A stretch of 37,702 nucleotides of DNA, from assembly GCA_025060015.1 (NCBI GenBank), contig JANXDB010000042.1:1-37702 (forward strand). The letters are read 5' to 3'. This document shows positions 18,617 through 25,918 of this stretch, in pieces; within the stretch, counting starts at the first letter, position 1, and every line of letters starts with the position of its first letter. A program made the translations under genes and the position numbers. The notes beneath the pieces were generated by a model that saw only the letters and a program-made list of their open reading frames with translations, ran no database searches and had not been told where the DNA came from. Source of the DNA: Caldimicrobium sp. (GTDB lineage Bacteria; Desulfobacterota; Thermodesulfobacteria; Thermodesulfobacteriales; Thermodesulfobacteriaceae).

Positions 18617-19069
18617 TTGAAAGAAGAAATCGATCCTAGATATCGGGCTCTTCTCAATCTCTTACAGGAAGGCTTTCCCTTGGATCCCAAACCCTTTGCA
18701 GTGCTTGCCAAAAGGGTTGGCCTTACAGAGGAGGAGGTTTTAGATTTTCTCAGGAGTTTAAAAGAGAAGGGTATTTTACGACATCTTGGAGCAAGCCCTG
18801 ATTCGCATAAGCTTGGCCACTTTACCTGTCTCTGTGCCTGTTCTTTAAGTGAGGAAAAATTGCATTTAGCCCAGGAGATAGCAAACCTCCCAGAGGTAAC
18901 CCATGCCTATCTCAGAGAACACTCCCTTAACTTCTGGTTTACCCTGGTTTTGCCCTCTAAAAGTGATTTAGAGCCTTATGTTGAAAGATTAGAAAAGTCT
19001 TACCAAATAAAGGTCCACGCCTTTCCTGCCACAAAAAAATTCAAAGTCAAAGCAGTGTTTGAGATTTAA
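18617..19069 (+). CDS. siroheme decarboxylase subunit (AhbA/AhbB, Lrp/AsnC-like)
   Basis: The 150-residue protein belongs to the AhbA/AhbB/NirDLGH group: an N-terminal winged helix like that of Lrp/AsnC regulators (LLNLLQEGFPLDPKPFAVLA, residues 13-32, and EEEVLDFLRSLKEKGILR) and a C-terminal ferredoxin-like domain with VTHAYLREHSLNFWFTL. AhbA and AhbB together convert siroheme to 12,18-didecarboxysiroheme in the haem pathway of sulfate reducers and archaea; NirD-type relatives act in haem d1 synthesis. Only one gene is here, and I cannot tell which subunit it is. The start is TTG at 18617, preceded by AAGG; an in-frame stop lies nine codons upstream, so no other standard start is available. 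A plain Lrp regulator is unlikely because of the LREH motif. Confidence 0.85.
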   Translation: MKEEIDPRYRALLNLLQEGFPLDPKPFAVLAKRVGLTEEEVLDFLRSLKEKGILRHLGASPDSHKLGHFTCLCACSLSEEKLHLAQEIANLPEVTHAYLREHSLNFWFTLVLPSKSDLEPYVERLEKSYQIKVHAFPATKKFKVKAVFEI

Positions 19070-19368
19070 AAAGTAGATGTCTACCCTATCGCTAACTCGT
19101 TGAAATTTTCTTAAAGATCGCCTCTTTTCCTCTTAGAGATATTCCTTAAAGACTTCCCATCTATTGAAGACGATCTCTCACAGTGAGACAGAGAGAAGAT
19201 ACAGTTTAATTCCCTGTCTTGTCATCTCCGAACATATCTTTATGCCCTTTATTTAAAAGTTAGTCAAAACCTTTGTGCCTAGACAAAGCTGGACAAAGAG
19301 ATAAGCACAATGTGATCAATCTACACTGACCAGTCCAACCGGCAGGTTTCTCTTAGTATCTTTTAATT
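19070..19368 (+). other. 299-base space without a gene
   Basis: No open frame, tRNA or recognisable RNA is seen between the siroheme decarboxylase and DedA genes. It holds a short hairpin just after the stop (GTAGA-TG-TCTAC) and a perfect odd palindrome CTCACAGTGAG at 19177-19187. Neither is followed by a T-run, so neither is a clear terminator. Confidence 0.5.
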
Positions 19369-20007
19369 TTAGCGTTTTTTACCTTTGGTGATTTTTACCT
19401 TCAGAAATACATATAAAGCTATAATGAATAGAGATAAGAGAATGACACCCCAGGAACCTTTGGCAAGATACTCCTTTAGCAAAGCTTCATTCTTCCCAAA
19501 GTAATATCCACAGATCCCAAGCACAGTGCACCAGATGAAGGCTCCAACCGTGGTATAGAAGCAAAAAAGGCCTAAGGCCATTCTAGCAAAGCCTGCGGGA
19601 ATAGAGATAACATGCCTTAGTCCTGGCAAAAGCCTTCCCACAAAGGTGCTGATGTGTCCATGGTTGTGCCAGAAGCCCTCCATCTTAAGAAAGCTTGCCT
19701 CGGTGAGAAGCACATACTGTCCGTATCTTTTGATAAATCTCAAGAAGGCAGGTCTTCCGAATTTCAGGGCAAGATAGTAATTTAAAAGGGCTCCTGCCAA
19801 GCTTCCGAAGGTCCCTGCTAAAATTACACCCCAAAGGGAAAGCTCCCCTTTTGAGGCAAGATAGGCAGCAGGTGGCACAACAATTTCACTGGGGATAGGC
19901 ACAATAGTTGATTCCAAGGCCATAAGAAAAAACACACCAAGATACCCTGACTTCTGAAAAAAAAGCAGAAAATAATTCACAATCTCCCTGGCAAATTCCA
20001 CAATCAT
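19369..20007 (-). CDS. DedA/SNARE-associated family membrane protein
   Basis: DedA proteins are polytopic inner-membrane proteins; bacterial members flip polyprenyl phosphate or phosphatidylethanolamine or support membrane homeostasis. The product (212 aa from ATG 20007) shows the family core: the re-entrant loop motif ESTIVPIPSEIVVPP and GRLLPGLRHVISIPAG with conserved Arg and Gly residues, plus three or four further hydrophobic helices and a basic C-terminal tail (KITKGKKR). The frame runs up to TTG 20043, but ATG 20007 gives the usual short N-terminus before the first helix; neither has a good ribosome binding site. It is monocistronic. The exact substrate cannot be read from sequence; C55-P recycling is possible. 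Confidence 0.85.
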   Translation of the reverse strand: MIVEFAREIVNYFLLFFQKSGYLGVFFLMALESTIVPIPSEIVVPPAAYLASKGELSLWGVILAGTFGSLAGALLNYYLALKFGRPAFLRFIKRYGQYVLLTEASFLKMEGFWHNHGHISTFVGRLLPGLRHVISIPAGFARMALGLFCFYTTVGAFIWCTVLGICGYYFGKNEALLKEYLAKGSWGVILLSLFIIALYVFLKVKITKGKKR

Positions 20008-20474
20008 GTCCCTAATTTTACCTGTAAAATCCACTTTAAACAACTATTTAAGTTTACTCATTTAATATTTTATAATTAATATTTATTTTTCGATTATGGG
20101 TAATAATTATTTACCACGACGATAAAACTAAATTTTAACCTCTCTCAAAGTTTTATCTCTACTAAAATTTTGCCCCTTAGCCCTTGTCTTAAGAGATTCT
20201 CTCAATAGCATATTTTTAGTGGCTTTATAATATTCACAAGCACTTGAATCTTTTACCAAATCAGGAATCCAAGACTTGGATTAATTTGGCTGAACATCTT
20301 CCCTAGCGTATAATGATGTTGTGGACTGAAATACAAAACCCACCAAAGTTTGCAAGCCGTGATATAATTTTAAAAACTTCAACTCAAACTGCTTTAACGA
20401 AAATATCTAATTTTATGAAACTGTAGCCAAACTTTGAGTGTTAGGGATAACCTATCTTATCGGGATTTCTCCCT
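20008..20474 (-). other. AT-rich region with a 50-codon open remnant
   Basis: Most of this stretch has stops in every frame. On the minus strand 20280-20128 is open for 50 codons to a TAG, with protein-like composition (KSWIPDLVKD at the start, RDKTLREVKI at the end), but it begins right after a stop, has only an internal ATG, and no ribosome binding site. It looks like the 3' remnant of a lost gene. No family was recognised and no tRNA is present. Confidence 0.4.
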
Positions 20475-20684
20475 CTATAGTGCCTCCCAATTGCTGCAAC
20501 TAGGGCAAATCCAGGCAATAGCACTGGCACAGAGAAACTTTTTGGGGTTGGTCCTGAGACAGCTTTGACATAGAGTAAAGCCACATTTCCTACAAAAATA
20601 GCAGAGGGGCTGAACCTCCCCACAAAAATCGCAAACCCCTCTGCCTACCTTTCTTTTGATCTCCTCTCTAAGCCCCACACCCAC
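20475..20684 (-). CDS. small cysteine-rich zinc-binding protein downstream of nrdD
   Basis: About 69 residues with nine cysteines, six of them in CxxC pairs: CDFC, CYFCRKC, LCQSC and CPSC. The spacing suggests a double zinc knuckle, and there is no membrane segment or signal peptide. I do not recognise the family. The start is uncertain: the frame is open to TTG 20708, with GTG codons at 20684 and 20678; all of these overlap the preceding 56-residue gene, so it is probably translated by coupling. Its position as the third gene after nrdD suggests a role linked to the anaerobic reductase, but that is inference. The usual partner, the radical-SAM activase NrdG, is not in the window. Confidence 0.6.
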   Translation of the reverse strand: MGVGLREEIKRKVGRGVCDFCGEVQPLCYFCRKCGFTLCQSCLRTNPKKFLCASAIAWICPSCSNWEAL

Positions 20685-20838
20685 AGCGCAATCTAGCGGG
20701 AACTTCAAACCTCACGGTCTTTCTCTCGGCAAACTCTACCTGTTTTCCAGGGTTCCAGTTGGCAACAGGCCTGAAATAACCTACAACCCTTGAATAGACC
20801 TCACAGGGCACAGCCTTGACTTTGACCTTCTCCTCCAT
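20668..20838 (-). CDS. detached glycyl-radical domain of anaerobic ribonucleotide reductase
   Basis: A 56-residue protein whose sequence is the C-terminal glycyl-radical segment of class III ribonucleotide reductase: CEVYSRVVGYFRPV (12-25), then NWNPGKQVEFAERK. G20 in RVVGY would carry the radical. In most NrdD proteins this segment is the last 50 or so residues of the large polypeptide; here nrdD ends 25 bases earlier, in another frame, without it. The small gene has its own GGGAGGTGAGAG ribosome binding site and ATG, so it looks like a real gene rather than a readthrough. It would act in trans, as GrcA does for pyruvate formate-lyase. The C-terminal CGC motif may bind zinc. A sequencing frameshift at the junction cannot be fully excluded. 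Confidence 0.85.
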   Translation of the reverse strand: MEEKVKVKAVPCEVYSRVVGYFRPVANWNPGKQVEFAERKTVRFEVPARLRCGCGA

Positions 20839-20863
20839 CTCTCTCACCTCCCTTTTATTTATA

Positions 20864-22933
20864 TTAACACACCATACAAGCTTTTTCAGACAATCTATTA
20901 AGAATACTCAAAGGAACTATCACTTCTGTTCCAAATCTCTGTAAATCATACTCACTATGTGGGAAGGGACAGATCTCATGTTTACCAGGGATATAGCCAT
21001 GCACAGGACAGACAGAAAAGGTTGGCGTAATGGAAAAATAAGGAAGTCTGAAACGTGAAACTACGGCTCTAACTAACTCCCTCACCACAGTGCGGTCTGT
21101 TATCTCCTCTCCAACGAAGAGATGAACCACTGTTCCTCCGGTAAACATCACCTGCAGGTCATCCTGATGACTCAGAATTTCAAAGATATCATCGCTATAG
21201 TAAACAGGTAGATGGACAGAGTTGGTATAGTATGGGACATCTGGGGTGCCTTGAGAGATGATCCTTGGAAACTTCTTTTTATCAATCTTAGCCAATCTAT
21301 AGCTTGTACCCTCGGCAGGGGTAGCCTCAAGATTATAAAGATTACCAGTGACCTCTTGATATTCGGAAATCTTTTCTCTCATGAAATGTAACACCTTTAA
21401 AGCAAATTCTTTCCCTGCCTCAGTGTAAATGGGTTCTTCTAAAAAATTCAAGCAGGCTTCATTCATGCCCACAATACCGATGGTGGAGAAATGATTTGCC
21501 CAATATTGACCTTTCGCTTCTTTTATACTCTGCAGATAGACCTTTGAATAGGGATATAGCCCCTTTTCAGTGAAGTCCTCAATCACCTTGCGTTTTATCT
21601 CTAAGGAAGTCTTTGAAATCTCCATCAGTCTCTCCAGACGTTCGAAGAAATCCTCCTCACAGGTGGATAGATAGGCAAGGCGAGGAAGATTTATGGTCAC
21701 AACGCCAATAGATCCTGTTAAGGGATTAGCCCCAAAAAGCCCCCCTCCCCTCTTTCTAAGCTCCCTCTGATCTAAACGAAGCCTACAACACATACTTCTT
21801 GCATCATCTGGATCCATATCGGAATTCACAAAGTTGGCAAAATAGGGTATTCCATATTTCCTCGTCATCTCCCAAAGAGGTTCGTATTCAGGGTTTTCCC
21901 AGTCAAAGTCTTTGGTTATGTTGTAAGTGGGAATGGGGAAGGTAAAGATCCTTCCTTTGGCATCTCCTGCCATCATAAGCTCACAGAAAGCCCGGTTGAT
22001 CATGGACATCTCCTGATGGAACTCTCCATATACCTCCTCTCTTGGTTTCCCTCCGATGATGACATTGCTCTGAGAGTAAAGCTTTGAAGGCTTGAGATCG
22101 AAGGTGAGATTGGTAAAGGGAGTCTGGAAACCAACCCTTGTAGGCACATTTAGATTGAAAAGAAACTCCTGCATACACTGCTTTACTTCCTGATAAGAGA
22201 GCTTGTCAAATCTAACGAAGGGAGCAAGGAGGGTATCAAAATTGGAGAAAGCCTGAGCTCCGGCACTCTCCCCCTGAAGGGTGTAAAAGAAGTTTACCAC
22301 CTGTCCTAAGGCAGATCTAAAATGCTTAGGCGGAGCAGATTCCACTTTTCCTGCCACCCCTCCAAAGCCTCTTTGCAAAAGATCAAACAGATCCCAACCA
22401 ACACAGTATGGCCCAAGGATACCAAGATCGTGGATATGGAGGTCCCCCTCTTTGTGTGACTTGGCCACCTCTTCAGGATATAACTTTTCAAGCCAATAAC
22501 GTGCCACAATGGATGAGCTTACATGGAAATTAAGCCCCTGAAGACTATAGTTCATGTTGGAATTCTCGCGGACCCTCCAATCCTCCTGTCCCAAATACTC
22601 CTCAATGAGGGTGTTTCCGTCAACAAGGGCCTGAGTGATCTCCCTTGCCTCTCTCCTCTTTTCACGATAAAGAATATAAGCCTTGGCCACCTCAGGATAT
22701 CCCCTCTCCATCAGGGTCTTTTCAATGATGTCCTGAATGGTCTCCACATGGGGGATATCTCCCTTCTTAAAATAGGTGCGATAAAGCTGGACAGAGACAG
22801 CATCGGCAATCTTTTCTGCATCCTCTTTGGCACCTATTCCCACAGCCTTCATGGCCTTGAAGACAGCATTCACAATCCGGGACCGAGTAAAGGGAACCAA
22901 CTCTCCGCTTCTCTTCCTAACTAAAGGCTCCAT
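20864..22933 (-). CDS. nrdD: anaerobic (class III) ribonucleoside-triphosphate reductase, lacking its glycyl-radical tail
   Basis: It reduces ribonucleotides to deoxyribonucleotides without oxygen. The 689 residues comprise an N-terminal ATP-cone allosteric domain (about 3-95), the ten-stranded barrel with C177 (GPYCVGW) and the finger-loop thiyl site MCCRLRLDQREL (C382/C383), and a C-terminal CPVHGYIPGKHEICPFPH segment that may bind zinc. The sequence then stops at KACMVC, where the RVxGY glycyl-radical motif should follow; that motif is supplied by the next gene (20668-20838). The ATG is preceded by GGGAGGG. Two tandem NrdR boxes and a promoter lie just upstream, so it is probably repressed by NrdR. 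nrdG is not nearby. Confidence 0.95.
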   Translation of the reverse strand: MEPLVRKRSGELVPFTRSRIVNAVFKAMKAVGIGAKEDAEKIADAVSVQLYRTYFKKGDIPHVETIQDIIEKTLMERGYPEVAKAYILYREKRREAREITQALVDGNTLIEEYLGQEDWRVRENSNMNYSLQGLNFHVSSSIVARYWLEKLYPEEVAKSHKEGDLHIHDLGILGPYCVGWDLFDLLQRGFGGVAGKVESAPPKHFRSALGQVVNFFYTLQGESAGAQAFSNFDTLLAPFVRFDKLSYQEVKQCMQEFLFNLNVPTRVGFQTPFTNLTFDLKPSKLYSQSNVIIGGKPREEVYGEFHQEMSMINRAFCELMMAGDAKGRIFTFPIPTYNITKDFDWENPEYEPLWEMTRKYGIPYFANFVNSDMDPDDARSMCCRLRLDQRELRKRGGGLFGANPLTGSIGVVTINLPRLAYLSTCEEDFFERLERLMEISKTSLEIKRKVIEDFTEKGLYPYSKVYLQSIKEAKGQYWANHFSTIGIVGMNEACLNFLEEPIYTEAGKEFALKVLHFMREKISEYQEVTGNLYNLEATPAEGTSYRLAKIDKKKFPRIISQGTPDVPYYTNSVHLPVYYSDDIFEILSHQDDLQVMFTGGTVVHLFVGEEITDRTVVRELVRAVVSRFRLPYFSITPTFSVCPVHGYIPGKHEICPFPHSEYDLQRFGTEVIVPLSILNRLSEKACMVC

Positions 22934-22945
22934 GTGTTACCCTCC

Positions 22946-22961
22946 CTACAATATCTTGTAG
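22946..22961 (-). promoter_or_regulatory. NrdR box, start-proximal
   Basis: A 16-base site with perfect six-base arms (CTACAA and TTGTAG) around TATC; its core CAATATCTTG fits the NrdR consensus CwATATATwG with one mismatch. It lies 12 bases before the nrdD start, next to the ribosome binding site. Its centre is 32 bases from that of the second box, the spacing known for NrdR pairs. Confidence 0.82.
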
Positions 22962-22977
22962 TATTTAAAAAGAACTA

Positions 22978-22993
22978 CCACTATATATAGATA
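22978..22993 (-). promoter_or_regulatory. NrdR box, promoter-proximal
   Basis: It contains the perfect core CTATATATAG (22981-22990). It is separated from the other box by 16 bases, about three helical turns centre to centre, and it covers the -10 element of the nrdD promoter, so binding would block transcription. Confidence 0.82.
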
Positions 22994-23012
22994 GAGATCA
23001 AGAATTTGTCAA
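22984..23012 (-). promoter_or_regulatory. promoter of nrdD
   Basis: On the minus strand TTGACA (23012-23007) and TATATA (22989-22984) are 17 bases apart. The -10 lies within the promoter-proximal NrdR box. The predicted start is near 22977. Confidence 0.75.
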
Positions 23013-23031
23013 GAGCTTTTTTAAAAATTTT

Positions 23032-23901
23032 TTACTTGGAAGGAGCCCTCAAAATGAGAAGAGACCATTCCTTTAAAAATTGTCTTTTTACTCTCTTGAA
23101 CCCCTGGTTGAGATAGTGTTCTTCAAGTTGAGGTAGATCTTCTCTCAGTATGCCAGAGAGGATGAGTATGGTCTCCTCGGGATAGGAGACTCTTTTGAGG
23201 GTGGGTAAGAGTGCCTGTAATTCCCGAAGGCCAATATTGGCAAGAATGAGATGGAATCTCAAACTCTCATCCAAGGTATCAGAGATTTTTATTTGAGATA
23301 AGACTTGATTCAGATCTGCGTTTTTTCTGGTGGCCTCAAGGGCTAGCTCATCAATGTCTACAGCCAAGATCTTTGCCTTGTGATAGAGCTTTGCCACAGC
23401 AATAGCAAGTATTCCTGTGCCACAGCCAAGATCTAAAACCTTAGGCTCTTCTATTTTTTCGGAAAGCTCCTCTAAGTAGATTTCTGTATTTTCAAGCATC
23501 AGCTGAGTTGTGGCGTGATGTCCTGTTCCAAAGGCCTGTCCTGGATCGATGTAAATAGTGATGAGGCCATCCTCAAGGGACGGACTTTCCCAGGGGGGGA
23601 GAATAAGAAGTTTCCTGCCAATTCTCAAGGGTTTAAAGTGGTGTTTCCAAATGATTTCCCAGTTTTCTCTCTCCAAGAGTTGATATTCTGTTTTAACCTC
23701 CGCGAATTTTGCTGTAATCTTCTCCAAAATTGCCAATTTTTCTTCATCCTCAGCTTTAAGACTGAAAGGAAAATAGAATTTGAAGAGGATTTCCTCTGGC
23801 TTCTCCTCTGTTTCCCAGCTTAGATTGGGAATTTCATAGAACTCCTCCTCTAAGAAGTTAGCCAAGTTTGACGGAGCTTTGATAGTTAGAACTAGATACA
23901 T
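23032..23901 (-). CDS. prmA: ribosomal protein L11 methyltransferase PrmA
   Basis: PrmA trimethylates lysines of ribosomal protein L11. The 289-residue protein has the N-terminal L11-binding domain with WEIIWKHHFKPLRIG (81-95), the linker motif DPGQAFGTGHHATT (119-132), and the AdoMet-binding motif VLDLGCGTG (155-163), followed by VDID and LILANIG, the usual PrmA equivalents of motifs II and IV. The N-terminal domain is somewhat divergent. ATG 23901 is preferred to the adjoining TTG 23904; AAGG lies just upstream. It is transcribed alone, divergently from the tRNA-Ser unit and downstream of nothing on its strand. Confidence 0.9.
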   Translation of the reverse strand: MYLVLTIKAPSNLANFLEEEFYEIPNLSWETEEKPEEILFKFYFPFSLKAEDEEKLAILEKITAKFAEVKTEYQLLERENWEIIWKHHFKPLRIGRKLLILPPWESPSLEDGLITIYIDPGQAFGTGHHATTQLMLENTEIYLEELSEKIEEPKVLDLGCGTGILAIAVAKLYHKAKILAVDIDELALEATRKNADLNQVLSQIKISDTLDESLRFHLILANIGLRELQALLPTLKRVSYPEETILILSGILREDLPQLEEHYLNQGFKRVKRQFLKEWSLLILRAPSK

Positions 23902-23940
23902 CAACCTTAAGATAATTCAGATCTTTAAAAAAGGAAGTTC

Positions 23941-23969
23941 TTGACAGCATTGGGATTAGCCTTTATCAT
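23941..23969 (+). promoter_or_regulatory. promoter of the tRNA-Ser-birA-rmuC unit
   Basis: TTGACA (23941-23946) and TATCAT (23964-23969) are 17 bases apart. The expected start near 23976 is 15 bases before the tRNA, leaving a short 5' leader for RNase P-type processing. Confidence 0.8.
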
Positions 23970-23990
23970 TCTTGATAGAGTTTCCTCAAA

Positions 23991-24082
23991 GGAGGAGTGC
24001 CCGAGTGGTCGAAGGGGGCCGACTCGAAATCGGCTGAAGGGGTGTTTAGCCCCTTCCGGGGGTTCAAATCCCTCCTCCTCCG
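23991..24082 (+). tRNA. tRNA-Ser (anticodon CGA)
   Basis: The acceptor stem pairs GGAGGAG (23991-23997) with CTCCTCC (24075-24081), with discriminator G at 24082. The anticodon stem GCCGA/TCGGC encloses loop CTCGAAA with anticodon CGA at 24025-24027, reading UCG. There is a long variable arm (about 24035-24056), as in serine tRNAs, and the T loop TTCAAAT is standard. CCA is not encoded and must be added. birA begins 13 bases downstream. Confidence 0.97.
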
Positions 24083-24095
24083 CTCTCTTTGCATT

Positions 24096-25034
24096 ATGAA
24101 TCTGGAAGAGAACATTCTGAGACGATTAATAGAGTCACCAGAGAGACTTTCAGGGGAACTCCTTGCTAAAGAGTTAAAAGTCAGTAGGGTTGCCATTTGG
24201 AAATCTATAAAAAAATTAAAAGAAAAGGGTTATCCTATTGACACAGCTAAAAGAGGCTACTTCCTTGAAAATAAGGACATTCTACTAAAGGAAGACCTAA
24301 GGTCCCTAATAAGTAAAAGTAAACTCTTCACAGAGGTGGTTCACCTTTGGGAAACTCCCTCTACCATGGAGGTTGCAAAAGCATTAGCTGAGGCTGGACA
24401 AAGGGCCATCGTAATTGCCGAGAGGCAAACTAAAGGAAGGGGACGAATGAATAGAGACTGGGATTCACCCCAAGGTGGAATTTGGTTAACCTTTGTCCTA
24501 CTTGAACCCTTTCCGTTGAAGAGATCCTTTTTACTTACCTATCTTGCCTCTGTGGCTACAGCTAAGGCTATAATTGATGTAACCAAACTGGCAGCTAAGG
24601 TAAAGTGGCCAAACGATGTCTTGGTTGCAGGAAAAAAGGTAGCAGGTATTCTTCTTGAGATCAAGGCTGAAGTTGATGCACTTGTGTATGCCCTCGTGGG
24701 AATCGGTATCAACGTCAACAACCCAGTAGAGGGAAAGCCCTATCTTTTGCCTGCAAGTTCACTGAGGGAGTTGACTGGCGAGTTAATCACGAGAAAAAAC
24801 TTACTCGAGAGGCTGATCTCCTGTTTTGAAGACTCCTTCTTTAACCTTGAGAGGCTCTTAGAAGAGTGGAGAGATCTTAGCGAAACCCTTGGAAAAGAAG
24901 TCAAAATCAAGACCTTTCAAGAAGAGATCGTAGGGTATGCCCTAGATCTTAGTCCCGATGGTGCTCTCCTTGTTAAAACTAAAGAGGGACACATAAAAAA
25001 CGTCTTTTCAGGGGATTGTATCCATCTCAGATGA
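24096..25034 (+). CDS. birA: bifunctional biotin operon repressor / biotin-[acetyl-CoA carboxylase] ligase
   Basis: BirA activates biotin with ATP and attaches it to carboxylase carrier domains; with its N-terminal winged helix it also represses biotin genes. The 312-residue protein has the HTH (about residues 14-55, with KVSRVAIWKSIKKLKEKGY), the biotinyl-AMP loop GRGRMNRDW (114-122), KWPND (170-174), GIGINVNN and the C-terminal SH3-like domain. The frame stays open upstream through the tRNA, but those 33 codons are tRNA sequence; the true start is ATG 24096. There is no ribosome binding site before it, so translation may begin on a processed, nearly leaderless mRNA released by tRNA 3' cleavage. 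It overlaps rmuC as ATGA. Confidence 0.94.
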   Translation: MNLEENILRRLIESPERLSGELLAKELKVSRVAIWKSIKKLKEKGYPIDTAKRGYFLENKDILLKEDLRSLISKSKLFTEVVHLWETPSTMEVAKALAEAGQRAIVIAERQTKGRGRMNRDWDSPQGGIWLTFVLLEPFPLKRSFLLTYLASVATAKAIIDVTKLAAKVKWPNDVLVAGKKVAGILLEIKAEVDALVYALVGIGINVNNPVEGKPYLLPASSLRELTGELITRKNLLERLISCFEDSFFNLERLLEEWRDLSETLGKEVKIKTFQEEIVGYALDLSPDGALLVKTKEGHIKNVFSGDCIHLR

Positions 25035-25918
25035 CAGAGGCTCTTGGATTTATCATCCTCTCCATAGTTCTAATTTTTGGCCTTTTACTGCTCTATTTTC
25101 AACTGAGGAGTTATCTGGAAAAGAGGCTGACTGAGAATCTCTTCAGTATTAAGGAGCGCCTACAGGATCTTAGTGAGATAAGAAGGGACTTGCAGAAACT
25201 TTACTTTACCGAAGAAATCCTTAAAACCCTGAGGGAGGAACTTTCAAAGTTGAGTCAAATATTTATCAGCAGAAGATCAGGCAAGGCAGGAGAAAGGGTT
25301 TTGGAAGAGGTCCTGTCTCAATTACCTACCCACCTACTGAAAAGGGATCTAAAACTATCCACCGGAGAGGTAGAATTTGCTCTTGCCCTTGACGAAGGCC
25401 GATATCTTCCCATTGACTCAAAGTTCGTTGCCCCAGAAATTCTCGCCAAAGATGAATTAACCCCTGAAGAGGAAAAGGACCTCCTTAGAAGAGTCAAAAA
25501 TAGGGCAAGAGAGATCCTACCATATTTAAGGGACGAACGAACTGTGGGTATGGCAATAATGACCTGCCCAGATGGCCTTTTTCCCTATCTTCAACGAAGG
25601 ATCTTCGAAGAACTTGAAAGAGACCGTATTCTTCTTGTGCCATATTCTTTTCTCTTACCGGTAACTCTCTTCATCCACTACTTTTGGGAGAGATTTGGTA
25701 AGCCCCTGGATAGAGACAACATCATTCAGGGGGTTTCTAACATTGAACGTTTCGCCTTTGAGATAGAGAGAGACATCGAAAAGACTCTCAAAGAGTTGAA
25801 AAGTGCAGAAAATCTACTCTTAAAGCTTAGGGAGAGCTACAGGGCACTGCAAAGAGAGTTAAATTCTCTAAAGGAGAGCTCTTACAAAGAGAGTAACTCC
25901 ATGGGCACCTTGGAGTAA
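25031..25918 (+). CDS. rmuC: DNA recombination protein RmuC homologue
   Basis: RmuC proteins limit inversions at short repeats in E. coli and have a nuclease-like fold. The 295-residue product has one N-terminal membrane helix (about residues 4-23), a coiled-coil region (25-75), and the RmuC domain with GKAGERVLEEVL, LPIDSKFVAPE (the PIDSKF motif is diagnostic), ERTVGMAIMTCPDGLFPYL and VPYSFLLPVTLFIHYFWERFG. It is shorter than the E. coli protein (475 aa) but within the range of compact family members. The ATG at 25031 overlaps the birA stop. Its last 37 bases overlap the convergent peptidase gene. Confidence 0.88.
   Translation: MTEALGFIILSIVLIFGLLLLYFQLRSYLEKRLTENLFSIKERLQDLSEIRRDLQKLYFTEEILKTLREELSKLSQIFISRRSGKAGERVLEEVLSQLPTHLLKRDLKLSTGEVEFALALDEGRYLPIDSKFVAPEILAKDELTPEEEKDLLRRVKNRAREILPYLRDERTVGMAIMTCPDGLFPYLQRRIFEELERDRILLVPYSFLLPVTLFIHYFWERFGKPLDRDNIIQGVSNIERFAFEIERDIEKTLKELKSAENLLLKLRESYRALQRELNSLKESSYKESNSMGTLE

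Noticed and set aside
19177-19187. The palindrome CTCACAGTGAG as an operator or terminator
   Set aside because: It stands alone with no T-run and no adjacent promoter, so chance is enough to explain it.
20441-20623. A 60-codon minus-strand frame overlapping the zinc-protein gene
   Set aside because: It is out of frame with the regular CxxC pattern, and the alternative frame lacks any such order.
22523-22924. A 133-codon frame on the + strand opposite the nrdD ATP-cone region
   Set aside because: It is a complement of conserved coding sequence, with no motif and no promoter.
23997-24095. An N-terminal extension of BirA through the tRNA gene
   Set aside because: These 33 codons are the tRNA-Ser sequence itself; the typical BirA helix-turn-helix begins right after ATG 24096.
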